Shown here one piece after another: positions 18,982 through 30,453 of a DNA stretch of 64,000 nucleotides. The stretch's first letter is position 1; every line of letters begins with the position of its first letter. Under the pieces are notes generated by a model that was not told the origin of the DNA, ran no database searches, and saw only the letters and a program-made list of their open reading frames with translations. The stretch comes from Streptomyces hyderabadensis. GTDB taxonomy: Bacteria > Actinomycetota > Actinomycetes > Streptomycetales > Streptomycetaceae. The translations under genes and the position numbers were made by a program. The DNA lies in assembly GCF_020404845.1 (NCBI RefSeq), contig NZ_JAIOJZ010000002.1, positions 1 to 64,000 on the forward strand, written 5' to 3'.

Positions 18982-18995
18982 TAAGCGCTTGCTCA
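18982..18995. promoter_or_regulatory. candidate TetR-type operator upstream of acyl-CoA dehydrogenase
   Basis: The 14-base imperfect palindrome TAAGCGCTTGCTCA lies 26 bases upstream of the acyl-CoA dehydrogenase start, in promoter position. It resembles operators of TetR-family regulators of acyl-CoA catabolism in actinobacteria. It differs from the two palindromes at 19738-19782, so a regulator other than the adjacent TetR protein may bind it. This is inference from position and symmetry. Confidence 0.4.
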
Positions 18996-19100
18996 GAGTC
19001 AACCGTACCGGCGGGTAGGGACAGGCGTCCAGACCGGGACGCGGGTAACCCTCGTCACTCCCCCGGGCAGGGAAGCAGCTCCCCGCGCCTGAAGCGCCCC

Positions 19101-19715
19101 CTACGCCTCCCCCACCGCCGCGAACGCCCCCCGCGCCATCCGGTGCAGCAGTTCCGCCGTCACCGCGCGTCCCGGGCGGCCCAGGTGCGGGGTGGAGTTC
19201 AGCAGGCCGAAGACCGAGTGGACCGCGGAGCGGGCGGCGGGCTCGGCGAGCGCCGGGTAGACCTCCCGGAGCACCCCGACCCACAGCTCGACGTACTGCC
19301 GCTGCAGCTGCCGCACCATCTTGCGGTCGGCGTCCCGCAGGCGGTCCAGCTCGCGGTCGTGCAGGGTGATGAGCGGGCGGTCGTCGAGCGCGAAGTCGAT
19401 GTGCCCCTCGATGAGCGAGTCGAGGACCGCCTCGGCGCCGGCCGCACCGGCACCCGCCCCGGAACCGGCCGCCCCGTCCGCCTCCGCCAGCCGCCGCTTC
19501 GCCCCGGTCAGCAGCGAGTCGCTGATCCCGACCAGCAGCTCGGCGAGCATCGCGTCCTTGCCGGGGAAGTGCCGGTACAGGCCGGGGCCGCTGATACCGA
19601 CCGCGGCGCCTATCTCGTCGACGCCGACCCCGTGGAAGCCGCGCTCGGCGAAGAGCCGGGCGGCCTCCTTGAGGATCTGCTCGCGGCGGGTGGGGGCGTC
19701 GGTTCTGGTGGCCAT
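19101..19715 (-). CDS. TetR-family regulator of the leucine-degradation operon
   Basis: The 204-residue protein has an N-terminal TetR helix-turn-helix (REQILKEAARLFAERGFHGVGVDEIG then AVGISGPGLYRHFPGKD, residues about 11-56) and a C-terminal ligand-binding helical domain. An Ala/Gly-rich insert (GAAGSGAGAGAAGAE) interrupts it near residue 85. It is divergent from the methylcrotonyl-CoA carboxylase operon, and the 97-base gap holds two matching palindromes. The likely role is repression of that operon and of itself, relieved by an acyl-CoA intermediate; this is inferred from arrangement. Confidence 0.85.
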   Translation of the reverse strand: MATRTDAPTRREQILKEAARLFAERGFHGVGVDEIGAAVGISGPGLYRHFPGKDAMLAELLVGISDSLLTGAKRRLAEADGAAGSGAGAGAAGAEAVLDSLIEGHIDFALDDRPLITLHDRELDRLRDADRKMVRQLQRQYVELWVGVLREVYPALAEPAARSAVHSVFGLLNSTPHLGRPGRAVTAELLHRMARGAFAAVGEA

Positions 19716-19737
19716 GAAGTCGATTCTAGACAGGGAG

Positions 19738-19753
19738 GTTAGCGGTCGTTAAC
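19738..19753. promoter_or_regulatory. TetR operator-like palindrome, copy 1
   Basis: GTTAGCGGTCGTTAAC is a 16-base imperfect inverted repeat in the gap between the TetR gene and the carboxylase operon. Thirteen of 16 bases match the second copy 29 bases downstream. Two copies in a divergent promoter are what an autoregulated local repressor would need. Confidence 0.6.
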
Positions 19754-19766
19754 CTGAAGGACATGC

Positions 19767-19782
19767 GTTAACGCTCATTAAC
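19767..19782. promoter_or_regulatory. TetR operator-like palindrome, copy 2
   Basis: GTTAACGCTCATTAAC repeats the palindrome at 19738-19753, giving the shared form GTTARCGSTCRTTAAC. It ends 30 bases before the start codon of the carboxylase beta-subunit gene, so binding here would block transcription of the catabolic operon. Confidence 0.6.
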
Positions 19783-19812
19783 TGGTCGATCACTGGGTGA
19801 GGGGACCGCAGG

Positions 19813-21429
<1,617 letters not shown>

Positions 21430-21440
21430 GGAGGGGACCC

Positions 21441-23423
21441 ATGGAGAACACGAACGGAACACCACGCATGTTCGACACCGTGCTCGTCGCCAACCGCGGC
21501 GAGATCGCCGTCCGCGTCATCCGGACGCTGCGCGCGATGGGCGTGCGCTCGGTGGCGGTCTTCTCCGACGCCGACGCGGACGCGCGGCACGTGCGGGAGG
21601 CCGACGAGGCGGTACGGATCGGCCCGGCACCGGCGACGGAGAGCTACCTGTCCGTCGAGCGGCTGCTGGAGGCCGCCGCCCGCACCGGCGCGCAGGCCGT
21701 CCACCCGGGGTACGGCTTCCTCGCCGAGAACGCGGGTTTCGCGCGGGCCTGCGAGGAGGCGGGGCTGGTCTTCGTCGGGCCGTCCGCCGACGCGATCGCC
21801 CTGATGGGCGACAAGATCCGGGCCAAGGAGACGGTGCGGGCGGCCGGGGTCCCGGTCGTCCCCGGCTCCAGCGGCAGCGGGCTGACCGACGAGCAGCTCG
21901 CCGACGCCGCCCGCGAGATCGGCACCCCGGTGCTGCTCAAGCCCTCGGCGGGCGGCGGCGGCAAGGGCATGCGGCTGGTGCGGGACGAGGCCGTGCTGGC
22001 CGACGAGATCGCCGCCGCGCGCCGTGAGGCCCGCGCCTCCTTCGGCGACGACACGCTGCTGGTGGAGCGGTGGATCGACCGTCCCCGGCACATCGAGATC
22101 CAGGTGCTGGCCGACGGCCACGGGAACGTGGTGCACCTGGGCGAGCGCGAGTGCTCGCTCCAGCGCCGGCACCAGAAGGTGATCGAGGAGGCGCCGAGCG
22201 TCCTGCTCGACGAGGCGACCCGGGCGGCGATGGGCGAGGCGGCCGTGCAGGCGGCCCGCTCCTGCGGCTACCGGGGCGCGGGCACGGTGGAGTTCATCGT
22301 GCCCGGGAGCGACCCCTCCCAGTACTACTTCATGGAGATGAACACCCGGCTCCAGGTCGAGCACCCGGTGACCGAGCTGGTGACCGGCCTGGACCTGGTG
22401 GAGTGGCAGCTGCGGGTGGCGGCCGGTGAGCCGCTCGGGTTCGCTCAGGAGGACGTACGGCTGACCGGGCACGCGATCGAGGCCCGGCTGTGCGCGGAGG
22501 ACCCCGCGCGCGGCTTCCTCCCGTCCGGCGGCACGGTGCTGCGGCTGCGTGAACCCGAGGGCGACGGTGTGCGCACCGACTCGGGGCTCAGCGAGGGCAC
22601 CGAGGTGGGCAGCCTGTACGACCCGATGCTGTCCAAGGTGATCGCGTACGGCCCCGACCGGGAGACCGCGCTGCGCAGGCTCCGGGCGGCGCTGGCCGGG
22701 ACGGTCACCCTGGGCGTGCAGACCAACGCCGGGTTCCTGCGGCGGCTCCTCGCGCACCCGGCGGTGGTGGCGGGCGAGCTGGACACGGGGCTGGTGGAGC
22801 GGGAGGTCGACGGCCTGGTCGCCACGGACGTACCGGAGGAGGTCTACGAGGCGGCGGCGGCCGTACGGCTGGAGGCGCTGCGTCCGCGCGGCGACGGCTG
22901 GACGGACCCGTTCTCGGTGCCCAGCGGCTGGCGCACCGGGGGCGAGCCCAAACCGGTCGCCTTCCCGCTGCGTGCGCCGGGACTCGAACCCGTCACGCGC
23001 ACCCCGCGCGGCACCCATACCGTCACCGACGACCGCGTCTGCGTCACCCTGGACGGCGTCCGGCACACCTTCCACCGCGCCGCCGACTGGCTCGGCCGCG
23101 ACGGCGACGCCTGGCAGGTGCGCGACCACGACCCGGTCGCCGCCTCCCTCGACCGGGCCGCCCACGCGGGCGCCGACTCGCTGACCGCGCCGATGCCGGG
23201 CACGGTGACGGTGGTGAAGGTCGCCGTCGGCGACGCGGTGAGCGCGGGCCAGAGCCTGCTGGTGGTGGAGGCGATGAAGATGGAGCACGTCGTCTCCGCC
23301 CCGCACGCGGGCACCGTCGCCGAGCTGGACGTGGCGCCGGGCACCACGGTCGCCATGGACCAGGTGCTCGCGGTCATCACGCCCGCCGACGACGCGACGG
23401 ACGCGAAGGAGGAGACGGCATGA
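21441..23423 (+). CDS. mccA: methylcrotonyl-CoA carboxylase biotin-carrying (alpha) subunit
   Basis: The 660-residue protein combines biotin carboxylase and biotin carboxyl carrier domains. [21 protein letters not shown] begins the carboxylase N-domain; the ATP-grasp domain has [29 protein letters not shown] and [14 protein letters not shown]. The last about 75 residues are the carrier domain with EAMKMEHVV, where Lys613 should be biotinylated. GAGGGG lies just before ATG 21441. The stop overlaps the next start by four bases. Together with the beta subunit it should carboxylate 3-methylcrotonyl-CoA using ATP and bicarbonate. Confidence 0.93.
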   Translation: MENTNGTPRMFDTVLVANRGEIAVRVIRTLRAMGVRSVAVFSDADADARHVREADEAVRIGPAPATESYLSVERLLEAAARTGAQAVHPGYGFLAENAGFARACEEAGLVFVGPSADAIALMGDKIRAKETVRAAGVPVVPGSSGSGLTDEQLADAAREIGTPVLLKPSAGGGGKGMRLVRDEAVLADEIAAARREARASFGDDTLLVERWIDRPRHIEIQVLADGHGNVVHLGERECSLQRRHQKVIEEAPSVLLDEATRAAMGEAAVQAARSCGYRGAGTVEFIVPGSDPSQYYFMEMNTRLQVEHPVTELVTGLDLVEWQLRVAAGEPLGFAQEDVRLTGHAIEARLCAEDPARGFLPSGGTVLRLREPEGDGVRTDSGLSEGTEVGSLYDPMLSKVIAYGPDRETALRRLRAALAGTVTLGVQTNAGFLRRLLAHPAVVAGELDTGLVEREVDGLVATDVPEEVYEAAAAVRLEALRPRGDGWTDPFSVPSGWRTGGEPKPVAFPLRAPGLEPVTRTPRGTHTVTDDRVCVTLDGVRHTFHRAADWLGRDGDAWQVRDHDPVAASLDRAAHAGADSLTAPMPGTVTVVKVAVGDAVSAGQSLLVVEAMKMEHVVSAPHAGTVAELDVAPGTTVAMDQVLAVITPADDATDAKEETA

Positions 23424-24367
23424 ACGCCCCGGAACTGGGCCTCCCGATGCCCGTACCGGCCGAGGGCCTGCCCGCCGGCGTCCGCATCCACGAGGTCGGC
23501 GCGCGCGACGGGCTGCAGAACGAGAAGGCGACCGTTCCCACGGCCGTCAAGGCTGAGTTCATCCGCCGGCTGGCCGGCACGGGTCTGGCCACCGTCGAGG
23601 CCACGAGCTTCGTCCACCCCAAGTGGGTCCCCCAACTGGCGGACGCCGAGGAGCTGTACCCGCAGATCTCCGGCCTGCCGGTGTCGCTGCCGGTGCTGGT
23701 GCCGAACGAACGCGGCCTGGACCGGGCCCTGGCGCTCGGCGCGCGCCGCGTCGCGGTCTTCGCCAGCGCCACGGAGTCCTTCGCCAAGGCCAACCTCAAC
23801 CGCACGGTGGACGAGTCGCTGGCCATGTTCGAGCCGGTGGTGTCCCGGGCGAAGGCGAGCGACGTCCATGTCCGCGGCTACCTCTCCATGTGCTTCGGCG
23901 ACCCCTGGGAGGGCCCGGTCCCGGTCGCCCAGGTGGTGCGGGTCTGCCGGGCCCTGCTGGACCTGGGCTGCGACGAGCTGAGCCTGGGCGACACCATCGG
24001 GGTGGCGACCCCGGGCCAGGTGACGGCGCTGCTCGCCGCGCTGGCCGAGGCGGGCGTGCCGGTGTCCGCGCTGGGCGTGCACTTCCACGACACCTACGGC
24101 CAGGCCCTGGCCAACACGCTGGCCGCGCTCCAGCGGGGCGTCACCACGGTCGACGCCTCCGCCGGCGGTCTCGGCGGCTGCCCCTTCGCCAAGTCCGCCA
24201 CCGGCAATCTCGCCACCGAAGACCTCGTGTGGATGCTGCGGGGCCTCGGCATCGACACCGGGGTCGATCTGGACCGTCTCGTCGCCACAAGCGTCTGGAT
24301 GGCCGCACACCTGGGCCGACCCAGCCCGTCCCGCACCGTTCGAGCCCTCTCCCACCAGGAGTCGTGA
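23420..24367 (+). CDS. mvaB: hydroxymethylglutaryl-CoA lyase
   Basis: This 315-residue TIM-barrel enzyme splits 3-hydroxy-3-methylglutaryl-CoA into acetoacetate and acetyl-CoA, the last step of leucine degradation. [13 protein letters not shown] supplies the metal-binding Asp and catalytic Arg, [15 protein letters not shown] the HxH metal ligands, and [21 protein letters not shown] the flexible loop with the catalytic Cys. It is coupled to the carboxylase alpha gene by an ATGA overlap. No methylglutaconyl-CoA hydratase gene is in the cluster, so that step must be encoded elsewhere. Confidence 0.95.
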   Translation: MNAPELGLPMPVPAEGLPAGVRIHEVGARDGLQNEKATVPTAVKAEFIRRLAGTGLATVEATSFVHPKWVPQLADAEELYPQISGLPVSLPVLVPNERGLDRALALGARRVAVFASATESFAKANLNRTVDESLAMFEPVVSRAKASDVHVRGYLSMCFGDPWEGPVPVAQVVRVCRALLDLGCDELSLGDTIGVATPGQVTALLAALAEAGVPVSALGVHFHDTYGQALANTLAALQRGVTTVDASAGGLGGCPFAKSATGNLATEDLVWMLRGLGIDTGVDLDRLVATSVWMAAHLGRPSPSRTVRALSHQES

Positions 24368-24372
24368 ACACC

Positions 24373-25533
24373 ATGGACCACAAGCTCTCTGCCGAACTGG
24401 AAGAACTGCGCCGCACGGTCGAACAGTTCGCGCACGACGTGGTGGCGCCGAAGATCGGCGACTTCTACGAGCGGCACGAGTTCCCGTACGAGATCGTCCG
24501 CGAGATGGGCCGCATGGGCCTGTTCGGGCTGCCGTTCCCCGAGGAGTACGGCGGCATGGGCGGTGACTACTTCGCGCTCGGCGTGGCCCTGGAGGAGCTG
24601 GCCCGGGTCGACTCCTCGGTGGCGATCACGCTGGAGGCGGGCGTCTCGCTGGGCGCGATGCCGATCCACCTGTTCGGCACCGAGGAGCAGAAGCGCGAGT
24701 GGCTGCCCCGCCTCTGCTCGGGCGAGATCCTGGGCGCGTTCGGCCTCACCGAGCCGGACGGCGGCAGCGACGCGGGCGCGACCCGCACCACGGCACGCCT
24801 GGACGAGGCGACGAACGAGTGGGTGATCAACGGCACCAAGTGCTTCATCACCAACTCCGGCACGGACGTCACCGGCCTCGTCACGGTCACCGCGGTCACC
24901 GGCCGCAAGCCCGACGGCAAACCCCTGATCTCCTCGATCATCGTCCCGTCGGGCACCCCGGGCTTCACGGTGGCCGCCCCGTACTCGAAGGTCGGCTGGA
25001 ACGCCTCGGACACCCGTGAGCTGTCCTTCTCCGACGTCCGGGTCCCGGCCGCGAACCTGCTGGGCGAGCTGGGACGCGGCTACGCGCAGTTCCTGCGCAT
25101 CCTGGACGAGGGCCGGGTCGCCATCGCCGCGCTGGGCACCGGGCTCGCGCAGGGCTGTGTGGACGAGTCGGTCGCCTACGCGAAGGAACGTCACGCCTTC
25201 GGCAAGCCGATCGGCGCCAACCAGGCCATCCAGTTCAAGATCGCCGACATGGAGATGAAGGCCCACACGTCCCGCCTGGCCTGGCGGGACGCGGCCTCGC
25301 GCCTGGTGGCGGGCGAGCCGTTCAAGAAGGAGGCGGCGCTGGCGAAGCTGTACTCCTCGACGGTCGCGGTGGACAACGCCCGGGACGCCACCCAGATCCA
25401 CGGCGGCTACGGTTTCATGAACGAGTACCCGGTGGCCCGCATGTGGCGGGACGCGAAGATCCTGGAGATCGGCGAGGGCACCAGCGAGGTCCAGCGGATG
25501 CTGATCGCACGGGAGTTGGGGCTGGTGAGCTGA
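24373..25533 (+). CDS. acdH: acyl-CoA dehydrogenase AcdH (branched-chain acyl-CoA)
   Basis: The 386-residue protein matches Streptomyces AcdH, an acyl-CoA dehydrogenase needed for branched-chain amino acid catabolism. GLTEPDGGSDAGATRTTA, GTKCFITNSGTDVTG, FGKPIGANQAIQFKIADMEM and IHGGYGFMNEYPVARMWRD are the FAD and ETF regions. Glu368 in IGEGTSEVQRM is at the medium/short-chain catalytic-base site. AGGAG at 24357-24361 is 11 bases before ATG 24373 but only two before an in-frame GTG at 24364, so the start is slightly uncertain. It closes the leucine operon and should produce 3-methylcrotonyl-CoA from isovaleryl-CoA, perhaps with broader specificity. Confidence 0.92.
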   Translation: MDHKLSAELEELRRTVEQFAHDVVAPKIGDFYERHEFPYEIVREMGRMGLFGLPFPEEYGGMGGDYFALGVALEELARVDSSVAITLEAGVSLGAMPIHLFGTEEQKREWLPRLCSGEILGAFGLTEPDGGSDAGATRTTARLDEATNEWVINGTKCFITNSGTDVTGLVTVTAVTGRKPDGKPLISSIIVPSGTPGFTVAAPYSKVGWNASDTRELSFSDVRVPAANLLGELGRGYAQFLRILDEGRVAIAALGTGLAQGCVDESVAYAKERHAFGKPIGANQAIQFKIADMEMKAHTSRLAWRDAASRLVAGEPFKKEAALAKLYSSTVAVDNARDATQIHGGYGFMNEYPVARMWRDAKILEIGEGTSEVQRMLIARELGLVS

Positions 25534-25586
25534 GGCTCGGACGCCGCGGGGGCGGGGTGCGCACGCCCCCGCCCCTGGACAGAACC

Positions 25587-25605
25587 TGAGGTTAGGCTAA
25601 CCTAC
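25587..25605. promoter_or_regulatory. DmdR1 iron box upstream of desE
   Basis: TGAGGTTAGGCTAACCTAC matches 16 of 19 positions of the other iron box in this window (27666-27684). It should bind the iron-dependent repressor DmdR1 and shut down desE and the following gene when iron is plentiful. It lies 57 bases before the desE start. Confidence 0.88.
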
Positions 25606-25661
25606 CTTCGAATTGTTCCGCAGGGCACGACGCTCCGCACCGTTCGAAGGCAGCCACCACC

Positions 25662-26711
25662 ATGTCCAACGCCAGTGCCACCCACCCGACCCGCCGCGGA
25701 ATCCTCGCCGCCGGCGGTGCCCTCGGCCTCGGCGCCGTGCTCGCGGCCTGCGGCGACGACGACGGCAAGAGCGGCGGCTCGGGCGACGGGTCGGGCGGCG
25801 CCGCCAAGTCCGGCCCCTGGTCCTTCAAGGACGACCGCGGCACGACCGTGAAGCTGGACGAGGTGCCGACGAACATCGTCGCCTTCACCGGCGTCGCCGC
25901 CGCCCTCTTCGACTACGGCGTCCAGGTCAAGGGCGTCTTCGGGCCCACCACCACCAAGGACGGCAAGCCCGACGTGCAGGCCGGCGACCTGGACGTGGAC
26001 AAGGTCACCGTCCTCGGCAACGAGTGGGGCAAGCTCAACGTCGAGAAGTACGCCTCCCTCGCCCCGCAGGTGCTCATCACCACGACGTTCGACACCGCGG
26101 GCACCCTCTGGTCCGTCCCGGAGGAGTCGAAGGACAAGATCGCCAAGCTCGCCCCGAGCGTCGCGATCTCGGTCTTCGACCGCCAGCTCACCCAGCCGCT
26201 GCAGCGGATGTGGGAGCTGGCCGAGTCGCTCGGCGCGGACATGAAGGCCAAGAAGGTCACCGACGCCAAGGCGGCCTTCGACAAGGCCGCCGCCCGGCTG
26301 CGCGCCGCCGCCAAGGCGAAGCCGGAGATCCGGGTGCTGGCCGGCTCCGCGAGCCCCGACCTGTTCTACGTCTCCGGCACCAACCTCTCGGTGGACCTGG
26401 AGTACTTCAAGGCCCTCGGCGTGAACTTCGTCGAGCCCTCCGAGGCGGCCAAGAAGGCGACCGGTGGCTGGTTCGAGTCCCTGAGCTGGGAGAACGTCGA
26501 CAAGTACCCGGCCGACGTCATCATCATGGACGACCGCGCCTCGACCATCCAGCCCGCGGACATCACCGAGGGCACCTGGAAGCAGCTCCCCGCGGTCAAG
26601 GCCGGCCAGGTCATCGCTCGCTCCCCCGAGCCGATCCTGTCCTACGACAAGTGCACGCCCCTGCTGGACAACCTGGCCGAGGCGATCGAGAACGCCAAGA
26701 AGGTCGGCTGA
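25662..26711 (+). CDS. desE: ferrisiderophore-binding lipoprotein DesE
   Basis: This 349-residue lipoprotein is the extracellular receptor that captures ferrioxamines for uptake by an ABC importer. The N-terminus has an RR-containing signal (THPTRRGILAAGGALGLGAVLAAC) with lipobox LAAC, followed by a Gly/Ser/Asp linker. The mature domain is a class III (FecB/FhuD-like) binding protein, with VKLDEVPTNIVAFTG at the first strand and PADVIIMDDRAST in the second lobe. No permease or ATPase genes are adjacent, so these must be elsewhere. An iron box lies upstream, and the siderophore-interacting protein gene follows by 38 bases. Confidence 0.93.
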   Translation: MSNASATHPTRRGILAAGGALGLGAVLAACGDDDGKSGGSGDGSGGAAKSGPWSFKDDRGTTVKLDEVPTNIVAFTGVAAALFDYGVQVKGVFGPTTTKDGKPDVQAGDLDVDKVTVLGNEWGKLNVEKYASLAPQVLITTTFDTAGTLWSVPEESKDKIAKLAPSVAISVFDRQLTQPLQRMWELAESLGADMKAKKVTDAKAAFDKAAARLRAAAKAKPEIRVLAGSASPDLFYVSGTNLSVDLEYFKALGVNFVEPSEAAKKATGGWFESLSWENVDKYPADVIIMDDRASTIQPADITEGTWKQLPAVKAGQVIARSPEPILSYDKCTPLLDNLAEAIENAKKVG

Positions 26712-26749
26712 CCTTCCCGCCGGTGCCCCCTCTGACTCCGGAGCACTCC

Positions 26750-27601
26750 ATGACGACGGCCGTGGCCGCCCCGTTCCGTTTCTTCGCCCTCCAGGTCGTA
26801 CGGACGAGGCGGCTCGGCCCGTCCCTGGCCCGGGTCACCTTCGCCGGGCCCGACCTGGCCGCCTTCCACTCCGACGGCCTCGACCAGTCGCTGTCGCTGT
26901 TCCTGCCGCACCCGGGGCAGGCGGAGCCCGCGGTCCCCGTCGAGCTGGGCGACGGCTGGTGGCAGGGGTGGCGTGAACTCCCGGACGACGTGCGGGCGGT
27001 GATGCGCTCGTACACGCTGCGGGCGCTGCGCCGCGACACCGACGGGCACACCGCCGAGATCGACGTCGACTTCGTGCTGCACGGCGTCGGCCCCGGCTCA
27101 CCGGTCCAGGCGGGCCCCGCCGCCCGCTGGGCCGCCGACGCCGCCCCCGGCGACCGCGTGCTGCTGCTCGGCCCCGCGGTCGCCGACAACCGGGCGATCC
27201 GCTTCCGGCCGCCCAAGGACACCGACCTGGTGGTGATCTGGGGCGACGAGACCGCCGTACCGGCCGCCTGCGCGATCGTGGAGTCGCTGCCGGCCGGCAC
27301 CCGCGCCCGGGTCTGGCTGAAGGTGCCGCACACCGACGACGTGCAGGACCTCGGCACGGCCGCGGACGCCGAGGTCACCTGGCTGGTCGGGGACGGCCCC
27401 GAGGCGGCCCTCGACGCCGTCCGAGAGGCCCGGCTCCCCACCGCCGAGCACCCCTACGTCTGGATCGCGGGCGAGTCCGGGTGCGTCAAGCGGCTGCGGC
27501 GGCACTTCGTGGGCGAGCGCGGCATCGACCGGCGCCGCGTCACCTTCGTCGGCTACTGGCGTCGCGGCCTGACGGAGGAACAACTCCGCGAGCAGGGCTG
27601 A
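26750..27601 (+). CDS. siderophore-interacting protein (ferric-siderophore reductase)
   Basis: The 283-residue cytoplasmic flavoprotein belongs to the SIP family related to ferredoxin reductases, which reduce Fe(III)-siderophore to release Fe(II). MRSYTLRAL is the FAD-binding motif, ARWAADAAPGDRVLLLGPA the second flavin segment, and VWIAGESGCVKRLRRHFVGE with VTFVGYWRRGL the C-terminal signature of the family. CCGGAG six bases before ATG 26750 is a good ribosome-binding site. It is likely cotranscribed with desE and so iron-repressed. Confidence 0.92.
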   Translation: MTTAVAAPFRFFALQVVRTRRLGPSLARVTFAGPDLAAFHSDGLDQSLSLFLPHPGQAEPAVPVELGDGWWQGWRELPDDVRAVMRSYTLRALRRDTDGHTAEIDVDFVLHGVGPGSPVQAGPAARWAADAAPGDRVLLLGPAVADNRAIRFRPPKDTDLVVIWGDETAVPAACAIVESLPAGTRARVWLKVPHTDDVQDLGTAADAEVTWLVGDGPEAALDAVREARLPTAEHPYVWIAGESGCVKRLRRHFVGERGIDRRRVTFVGYWRRGLTEEQLREQG

Positions 27602-27665
27602 CGTCCGGCCCCGTGGGGCCACAGTGACAGCGGTCACCCACAGGCACGCGTTTGATCGGCTCGAC

Positions 27666-27684
27666 TTAGGTTAGGCTCACCTAA
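27666..27684. promoter_or_regulatory. DmdR1 iron box upstream of desABCD
   Basis: TTAGGTTAGGCTCACCTAA is a near-perfect inverted repeat and the textbook Streptomyces iron box. It sits 62 bases upstream of the desA start, in the promoter position, so DmdR1-Fe(II) should repress desferrioxamine synthesis under iron sufficiency. Confidence 0.95.
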
Positions 27685-27746
27685 GTTGAACCGAGGGCTC
27701 CGCCCTCCCCGCCCCTCTCGGACCGTCCCCACCGGAGGACCCCCAC

Positions 27747-29189
27747 ATGCGCTCGCACCTGCTCAACGACGCCACCGCGGAGGAGTACCGCCGCTCGGTG
27801 ACCGAAGGAGTCGAGCGGGTGGCCGCCAAAATCGCCACCACCGACCGCCCGTTCACCGGCGTCACGGTCGACGCCCTCTCCCCCCGCATCGACGAGATCG
27901 ACCTCGACGAGCCGCTGCACGACACGGCCGCGGTCCTCGACGAGCTGGAGGACGTCTACCTCCGCGACGCCGTCTACTTCCACCACCCCCGCTACCTCGC
28001 CCACCTCAACTGCCCGGTCGTCATACCGGCGCTGCTCGGCGAGGCGGTCCTGTCCGCCGTCAACTCCTCGCTGGACACCTGGGACCAGTCGGCCGGCGGC
28101 ACCCTGATCGAGCGCAAGCTCATCGACTGGACCTGCGCCCGGATCGGCCTCGGCCCGGCGGCCGACGGCGTGTTCACCTCCGGCGGCACCCAGTCCAACC
28201 TCCAGGCGCTGCTGCTTGCCCGCGAGGAGGCGAAGGCCGAGGACTTCGCCTCCTTGCGGATCTTCGCCTCCGAGGTCAGCCACTTCAGCGTCAAGAAGTC
28301 CGCGAAACTGCTCGGCCTCGGCCCCGACGCCGTCGTGTCGGTCCCCGTCGACCACGACAAGCGCATGCAGACCGTCGCCCTCGCCCGCGAGCTGGAGCGC
28401 TGCGCGAAGGGCGGCCTGGTCCCCATGGCCGTCGTCGCCACCGGCGGCACCACCGACTTCGGCTCCATCGATCCGCTGCCCGAGATCGCCGGACTGTGCG
28501 AGCAGTACGGCGTGTGGCTGCACGTGGACGCGGCCTACGGCTGCGGACTGCTCGCCTCCCTGAAGTACCGGGACCGCATCGACGGCATCGAACGGGCCGA
28601 CTCGGTCACCGTGGACTACCACAAGTCCTTCTTCCAGCCGGTGAGCTCCTCCGCCGTGCTGGTCCGGGACGCGGCCACCCTGCGCCACGCCACCTACCAC
28701 GCGGACTACCTCAACCCGCGGCGCATGGTGCAGGAACGTATCCCCAACCAGGTGGACAAGTCCCTCCAGACCACCCGCCGCTTCGACGCGCTCAAGCTGT
28801 GGATGACGCTGCGCGTGATGGGCGCCGACGGCATCGGACAGCTCTTCGACGAGGTGTGCGACCTGGCCGCCGAGGGCTGGAAACTGCTCGCCGCCGACCC
28901 CCGCTTCGACGTGGTCGTCCGGCCCAGCCTCTCCACCCTGGTATTCCGCTACATCCCGGCGGCCGTCACCGACCCCGCCGAGATCGACCGCGCCAACCTC
29001 TACGCCCGCAAGGCCCTGTTCGCCTCCGGGGACGCCGTGGTCGCGGGCACCAAGGTGGCCGGACGCCACTACCTGAAGTTCACCCTGCTCAACCCCGAGA
29101 CGACCACGGCCGACATGGCCGCCGTCCTCGACCTGATCGCCGGCCACGCCGAGCAGTACCTGGGAGACTCCCTTGACCGCGCTTCCTGA
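27747..29189 (+). CDS. desA: lysine decarboxylase DesA
   Basis: The 480-residue PLP enzyme decarboxylates L-lysine to cadaverine, the first step of desferrioxamine synthesis. It has the group II decarboxylase fold: [20 protein letters not shown] (phosphate and cofactor region), HVDAAYG with Asp261 that pairs with the pyridine nitrogen, and DYHKSFFQP with Lys293 as the PLP Schiff-base residue. GGAGGA precedes ATG 27747. The desB start lies inside its 3' end, so the operon is tightly coupled. Confidence 0.96.
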   Translation: MRSHLLNDATAEEYRRSVTEGVERVAAKIATTDRPFTGVTVDALSPRIDEIDLDEPLHDTAAVLDELEDVYLRDAVYFHHPRYLAHLNCPVVIPALLGEAVLSAVNSSLDTWDQSAGGTLIERKLIDWTCARIGLGPAADGVFTSGGTQSNLQALLLAREEAKAEDFASLRIFASEVSHFSVKKSAKLLGLGPDAVVSVPVDHDKRMQTVALARELERCAKGGLVPMAVVATGGTTDFGSIDPLPEIAGLCEQYGVWLHVDAAYGCGLLASLKYRDRIDGIERADSVTVDYHKSFFQPVSSSAVLVRDAATLRHATYHADYLNPRRMVQERIPNQVDKSLQTTRRFDALKLWMTLRVMGADGIGQLFDEVCDLAAEGWKLLAADPRFDVVVRPSLSTLVFRYIPAAVTDPAEIDRANLYARKALFASGDAVVAGTKVAGRHYLKFTLLNPETTTADMAAVLDLIAGHAEQYLGDSLDRAS

Positions 29190-30453
29190 AGCCAGCGCCC
29201 CGTACGACTTCGTGGGGATCGGCCTCGGCCCCTTCAACCTCGGCCTGGCCTGCCTCACCGAGCCCATCGCCGAGCTGAACGGCGTCTTCCTGGAGTCCAA
29301 GCCGGACTTCGAGTGGCACGCCGGGATGTTCCTGGACGGCGCCCACCTCCAGACCCCGTTCATGTCGGACCTGGTCACGCTCGCCGACCCGACCTCGCCG
29401 TACTCCTTCCTCAACTACCTCAAGGAGCAGGGGCGGCTGTACTCCTTCTACATCCGGGAGAACTTCTACCCCCTGCGCGTCGAGTACGACCACTACTGCC
29501 GCTGGGCCGCGCACCAGCTGAGCAGCGTCCGCTTCTCCACCACGGTCACCGAGGTCACCTACGACGAGCGGGAGGAGCTGTACGCCGTCGCCACCACCTC
29601 CGGCGACACCTACCGCGCCCGCCGCCTCGTCCTCGGCACCGGCACCCCGCCGCACATCCCGGACGCCTGCCGGGGCCTGGCCGGCGACTTCCTGCACAAC
29701 TCCCGGTACGTGCAGCAGCGGGCGGAGCTGGTGAAGAAGAAGTCGATCACGCTGGTCGGCAGCGGCCAGTCCGCCGCCGAGATCTACCAGGACCTGCTGA
29801 GCGAGATCGACGTCCACGGCTACCAGCTCAACTGGGTCACCCGCTCCCCGCGCTTCTTCCCCCTCGAATACACCAAGCTCACCCTGGAGATGACGTCCCC
29901 GGAGTACGTGGACTACTACCACGCGCTGCCCGAGGACACCCGCTACCGCCTCACGGCCGAGCAGAAGGGCCTCTTCAAGGGCATCGACGGCGACCTGATC
30001 AACGACATCTTCGACCTCCTCTACCGAAAGAGGCTCGCCGGCCCGGTCCCCACCCGCCTGCTCACCAACTCGGCGCTGACCGGGGCACGGTACGCGGACG
30101 GCACCTACACGCTCGGCTTCCGCCAGGAGGAGCAGGGCAAGGACTTCGAGATCGAGACCGAGGGCCTGGTCCTCGCCACCGGCTACAAGTACGCCGAGCC
30201 GGAGTTCCTGAAGCCCGTCCGCGACCGGCTGGTGTACGACTCCCACGGCAGCTTCGACGTCGGCCGCAACTACGCCGTCGACGTCACCGGACGAGGCGTC
30301 TTCCTGCAGAACGCCGGCGTCCACACGCACAGCATCACCAGCCCCGACCTGGGTATGGGCGCCTACCGCAACAGCTGCATCATCCGGGAGCTGCTCGGCA
30401 CCGAGTACTACCCGGTCGAGAAGACCATCGCGTTCCAGGAGTTCTCCGTATGA
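29173..30453 (+). CDS. desB: cadaverine N-monooxygenase DesB
   Basis: The 426-residue flavoprotein hydroxylates cadaverine to N-hydroxycadaverine using FAD, NADPH and oxygen, like lysine and ornithine N-hydroxylases. [10 protein letters not shown] (15-24) is the FAD motif, GSGQSAAE (196-203) the NADPH motif, and LATGYKY the C-terminal ATGY signature. Translation starts at a rare TTG (29173), supported by GGGAG six bases upstream and by the N-terminal match to the family. It overlaps desA by 17 bases and desC by four. Confidence 0.95.
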   Translation: MTALPEASAPYDFVGIGLGPFNLGLACLTEPIAELNGVFLESKPDFEWHAGMFLDGAHLQTPFMSDLVTLADPTSPYSFLNYLKEQGRLYSFYIRENFYPLRVEYDHYCRWAAHQLSSVRFSTTVTEVTYDEREELYAVATTSGDTYRARRLVLGTGTPPHIPDACRGLAGDFLHNSRYVQQRAELVKKKSITLVGSGQSAAEIYQDLLSEIDVHGYQLNWVTRSPRFFPLEYTKLTLEMTSPEYVDYYHALPEDTRYRLTAEQKGLFKGIDGDLINDIFDLLYRKRLAGPVPTRLLTNSALTGARYADGTYTLGFRQEEQGKDFEIETEGLVLATGYKYAEPEFLKPVRDRLVYDSHGSFDVGRNYAVDVTGRGVFLQNAGVHTHSITSPDLGMGAYRNSCIIRELLGTEYYPVEKTIAFQEFSV

